In this document: positions 32,970 through 34,447 of the stretch, piece by piece | Layout of the letters: each line of letters begins with the position of its first letter | Position numbering within the stretch: position 1 is the stretch's first letter | NCBI GenBank assembly: GCA_028279895.1 | Contig: JANQMY010000085.1 | Coordinates: 1 to 34,447 of the forward strand | Length of the DNA: 34,447 nt | Origin: Alphaproteobacteria bacterium | Lineage (GTDB): Bacteria > Pseudomonadota > Alphaproteobacteria > JANQMY01 | Reading direction: 5' to 3' | Program-made: the position numbers and the translations under genes | The notes under the pieces: generated by a model | Seen by the model: the letters and a program-made list of their open reading frames with translations, nothing else | The model's database searches: none | Told to the model about the DNA's origin: nothing

Positions 32970-33871
32970 GGCGGACCGGTTGTCACATCGTTTGCCAAAA
33001 ATGACGTGAGCGCGGCAATCAACTCTTTTGGATTGTCCCCTTGTATGGCGTGACCTGCATCCGGGATCGCCCGCCAACGGCCGTTGGGGACCGCGCCCGC
33101 GAAACGGGCCGCCAGTTCGTCCGTTAGGATATCGCTGTGGGCGCCCCGCAACACCAGAACGGGACAGGCAATGCCCCCCACCTGCTCGCCGAGATTGGCG
33201 GTTTGTTTCAATATTCTATCCACAGACGAACGCATGTGAGGGTCCGTTTTCCATGTCAGATCGCCGTCCACCAACGCGCGTAAGCTGCGGCGCATGGAAA
33301 ACGCCAACAATTCTTTGTGCCGGCGCCGGTTGAATGCGGCGGCGGCCTCCACAAAATCATCGAACTCCGACAGTTTGAACCCGTGGGCCACAAAATCTCG
33401 GATGGGCTGGGCGGCTTCCACGTTGACGTCCGGCCCCACATCCACACAGACGAGCCCGGAAAGCGATTGGCTGTATCCCACCGCATATGTGATCGCGGTA
33501 AGCCCCCCCAAAGACATGCCAACCAGCACGGGAGCCGGCGGCACCAGGCTCAGAAACCGGCGCACATCGTCGACGAAACCGTCGATTCCATAGTCCCGAT
33601 CATAAGACCATTCGGAGTCGCCATGGCCGCGCAAGTCCAAGGCAAAGCAATGAAATTCCGATGCGAGCTGCTGGCACACCGTATCCCACGTCCAGGCATT
33701 TTGGCTGCCGCCATGGAGGAACACCAAGCAGGGTCTGCCCGCCTGTCCCCATTCCAAATAGTGGAAACGCCGTGCACCCAACAAAACATGGTGGCTCTGC
33801 GGTGCCACATAGGCGCGGTGCGGCAGGCCGGCAAGTTCCGAGCGGCGGCGGTGATAGGTAATCGCATCCAT
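32957..33871 (-). CDS. Alpha/beta hydrolase
   Basis: A predicted 304-aa cytosolic alpha/beta-fold hydrolase. The oxyanion-hole HGG is in FLHGGSQNAW, the nucleophile elbow is GMSLGG (Ser120), the acid is likely the Asp in RGAHSDIL and the catalytic His is in DAGHAIQGD. The sequence is closest in style to esterases or epoxide/haloalkane-like hydrolases, and the exact reaction is unknown. An AAGGAG Shine-Dalgarno 8 bases upstream makes the ATG at 33871 very likely. It is divergent from a TetR-family gene with a shared operator-like region whose left arm lies 12 bp upstream of this start, so the TetR protein probably represses it. Confidence 0.9.
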   Translation of the reverse strand: MDAITYHRRRSELAGLPHRAYVAPQSHHVLLGARRFHYLEWGQAGRPCLVFLHGGSQNAWTWDTVCQQLASEFHCFALDLRGHGDSEWSYDRDYGIDGFVDDVRRFLSLVPPAPVLVGMSLGGLTAITYAVGYSQSLSGLVCVDVGPDVNVEAAQPIRDFVAHGFKLSEFDDFVEAAAAFNRRRHKELLAFSMRRSLRALVDGDLTWKTDPHMRSSVDRILKQTANLGEQVGGIACPVLVLRGAHSDILTDELAARFAGAVPNGRWRAIPDAGHAIQGDNPKELIAALTSFLANDVTTGPPYAA

Positions 33872-33882
33872 GGAAACTCTCC

Positions 33883-33927
33883 TTACTTAGATTAGTCTAA
33901 GTTTACAGCTAAGACATATCTAAGTAA
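33883..33927. promoter_or_regulatory. Nested inverted repeats, candidate TetR operator
   Basis: TTACTTAGAT (33883-33892) and ATCTAAGTAA (33918-33927) are perfect 10-bp inverted arms. Inside, ACTTAGA (33885-33891) and TCTAAGT (33896-33902) form a tighter 7-4-7 palindrome, and a further CTAAG lies at 33909-33913. The 65-bp gap is AT-rich, unlike the surrounding genes, and must contain the divergent promoters. This is the usual layout of a TetR-family operator. Confidence 0.7.
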
Positions 33928-33936
33928 AGTGGCGAT

Positions 33937-34447
33937 ATGAGCAACTCAAAAACAACCACCGCCACGAAGCGCCGCTACGGGGCGGAAGAGGCGCGTGCGC
34001 GGATATTGGCGGCCGCAGAAGCAGCCTTCCTGGAAGGCGGGGTGGATACCGTAAAAATTCAGCCCCTGGCCAAGCAGCTCGGCATTACCGATGCGGCCAT
34101 CCACTACCACTTCAAAAATCGCGAGGGCCTGTTGGAAGCCTTGCTGCGCCGTTGCGGAAAGCGCCTTAAAGAACGGTTTGCCGCGGAAACATCCGCGCCT
34201 CTGCCGCCACGCCGGCGCCTTGCCGCCATCGCGGAAACGCTGCACGCCGCATTTACCCAAGAAGGATACGCACGGCTTGCCCTGTGGCTTTATGTGGCCG
34301 GCTGGAAGCCGAAAGGCAAAGGCATGTTGGAGCCGCTCGCAGAGCAGTTGCATACGGACATTCACAAACGCCCGGCGGACACGGCCGCGTCGATTGACGA
34401 GCGCGCGCGCTTTTCCCTCTGCCTACTCCACACCGTCCTGGCAATGG
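33937..34447 (+). CDS. TetR-family transcriptional regulator, 5' part
   Basis: The reading frame starts at ATG 33937 and is open to the end of the window (170 codons), so the C-terminus is missing. The N-terminal 60 residues form the TetR DNA-binding domain: a helix starting ARARILAAAEAAFLEGG, then TVKIQPLAKQLGITDAAIHYHF with the family YHF/FKNREGLLEAL recognition end. The following helices would form the ligand-binding domain (Trp-rich LWLYVAGWKPKGKG). It is divergent from the alpha/beta hydrolase gene with an operator-like dyad between, so it likely represses that gene and itself. Confidence 0.9.
   Translation, partial: MSNSKTTTATKRRYGAEEARARILAAAEAAFLEGGVDTVKIQPLAKQLGITDAAIHYHFKNREGLLEALLRRCGKRLKERFAAETSAPLPPRRRLAAIAETLHAAFTQEGYARLALWLYVAGWKPKGKGMLEPLAEQLHTDIHKRPADTAASIDERARFSLCLLHTVLAM

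Overview
The window looks like a chromosomal segment of a free-living Gram-negative proteobacterium, most likely an alphaproteobacterium. This rests on a base composition of roughly 60% GC, Gram-negative envelope proteins (Sec signal peptides, lipoboxes, an ExbD/TolR-like domain) and a typical soil or marine enzyme set (single-chain acyl-CoA carboxylase, amidase-signature enzyme, GMC oxidoreductase, SDR, GST, VOC). The taxon is an inference from protein style only. No rRNA, tRNA, CRISPR array, insertion sequence, integrase or phage gene was seen. Gene density is high, many neighbours overlap by 1-8 bases, and three convergent pairs overlap at their 3' ends.

Left part (1-5668): an unrecognised partial gene is translationally coupled to an M23-type peptidase. 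Then come two divergently transcribed, exported caspase-fold proteases, one with a C-terminal DUF4384-like region, the other with a duplicated N-terminal domain and an Ig-like domain. They share a 242-bp intergenic region holding opposed promoter-like sequences and a perfect 10-10-10 dyad. Next (5674-11205): a methyltransferase and a one-polypeptide biotin-dependent acyl-CoA carboxylase on the minus strand, divergent from an APH-fold kinase.

Centre (11307-19922): an overlapping bioF-bioD-bioA operon on the minus strand makes dethiobiotin from pimeloyl thioester (bioB and bioC are not here), which fits the biotin need of the nearby carboxylase. Divergent from it is a coupled pair, an unrecognised lipoprotein and a secreted rhodanese-like protein. 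An amidase and a GMC oxidoreductase follow, preceded by a three-copy 9-bp repeat that resembles an operator. From 19972 to 22862 a tight five-gene minus-strand operon encodes a GST, a small lipoprotein with an ExbD/TolR-like domain, an OsmC-family protein, a CHAP-domain protein and a dual-specificity phosphatase; a near-perfect 20-bp palindrome lies just upstream of it.

Right part (23045-34447): a two-TM hypothetical protein converges on an SDR, which follows a 2OG-Fe(II) oxygenase gene. Then comes a three-gene envelope system: retropepsin-like protease, inactive transglutaminase fused to seven TM helices, and RimK-related ATP-grasp ligase. Its last gene overlaps, tail to tail, the gene of an unrecognised multi-TM protein. 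A membrane-anchored metallo-beta-lactamase-fold hydrolase, a VOC protein and an EamA transporter follow, separated by hairpin-rich intergenic DNA. The window ends with an alpha/beta hydrolase divergent from a TetR-family regulator that runs off the edge, with nested inverted repeats between them.
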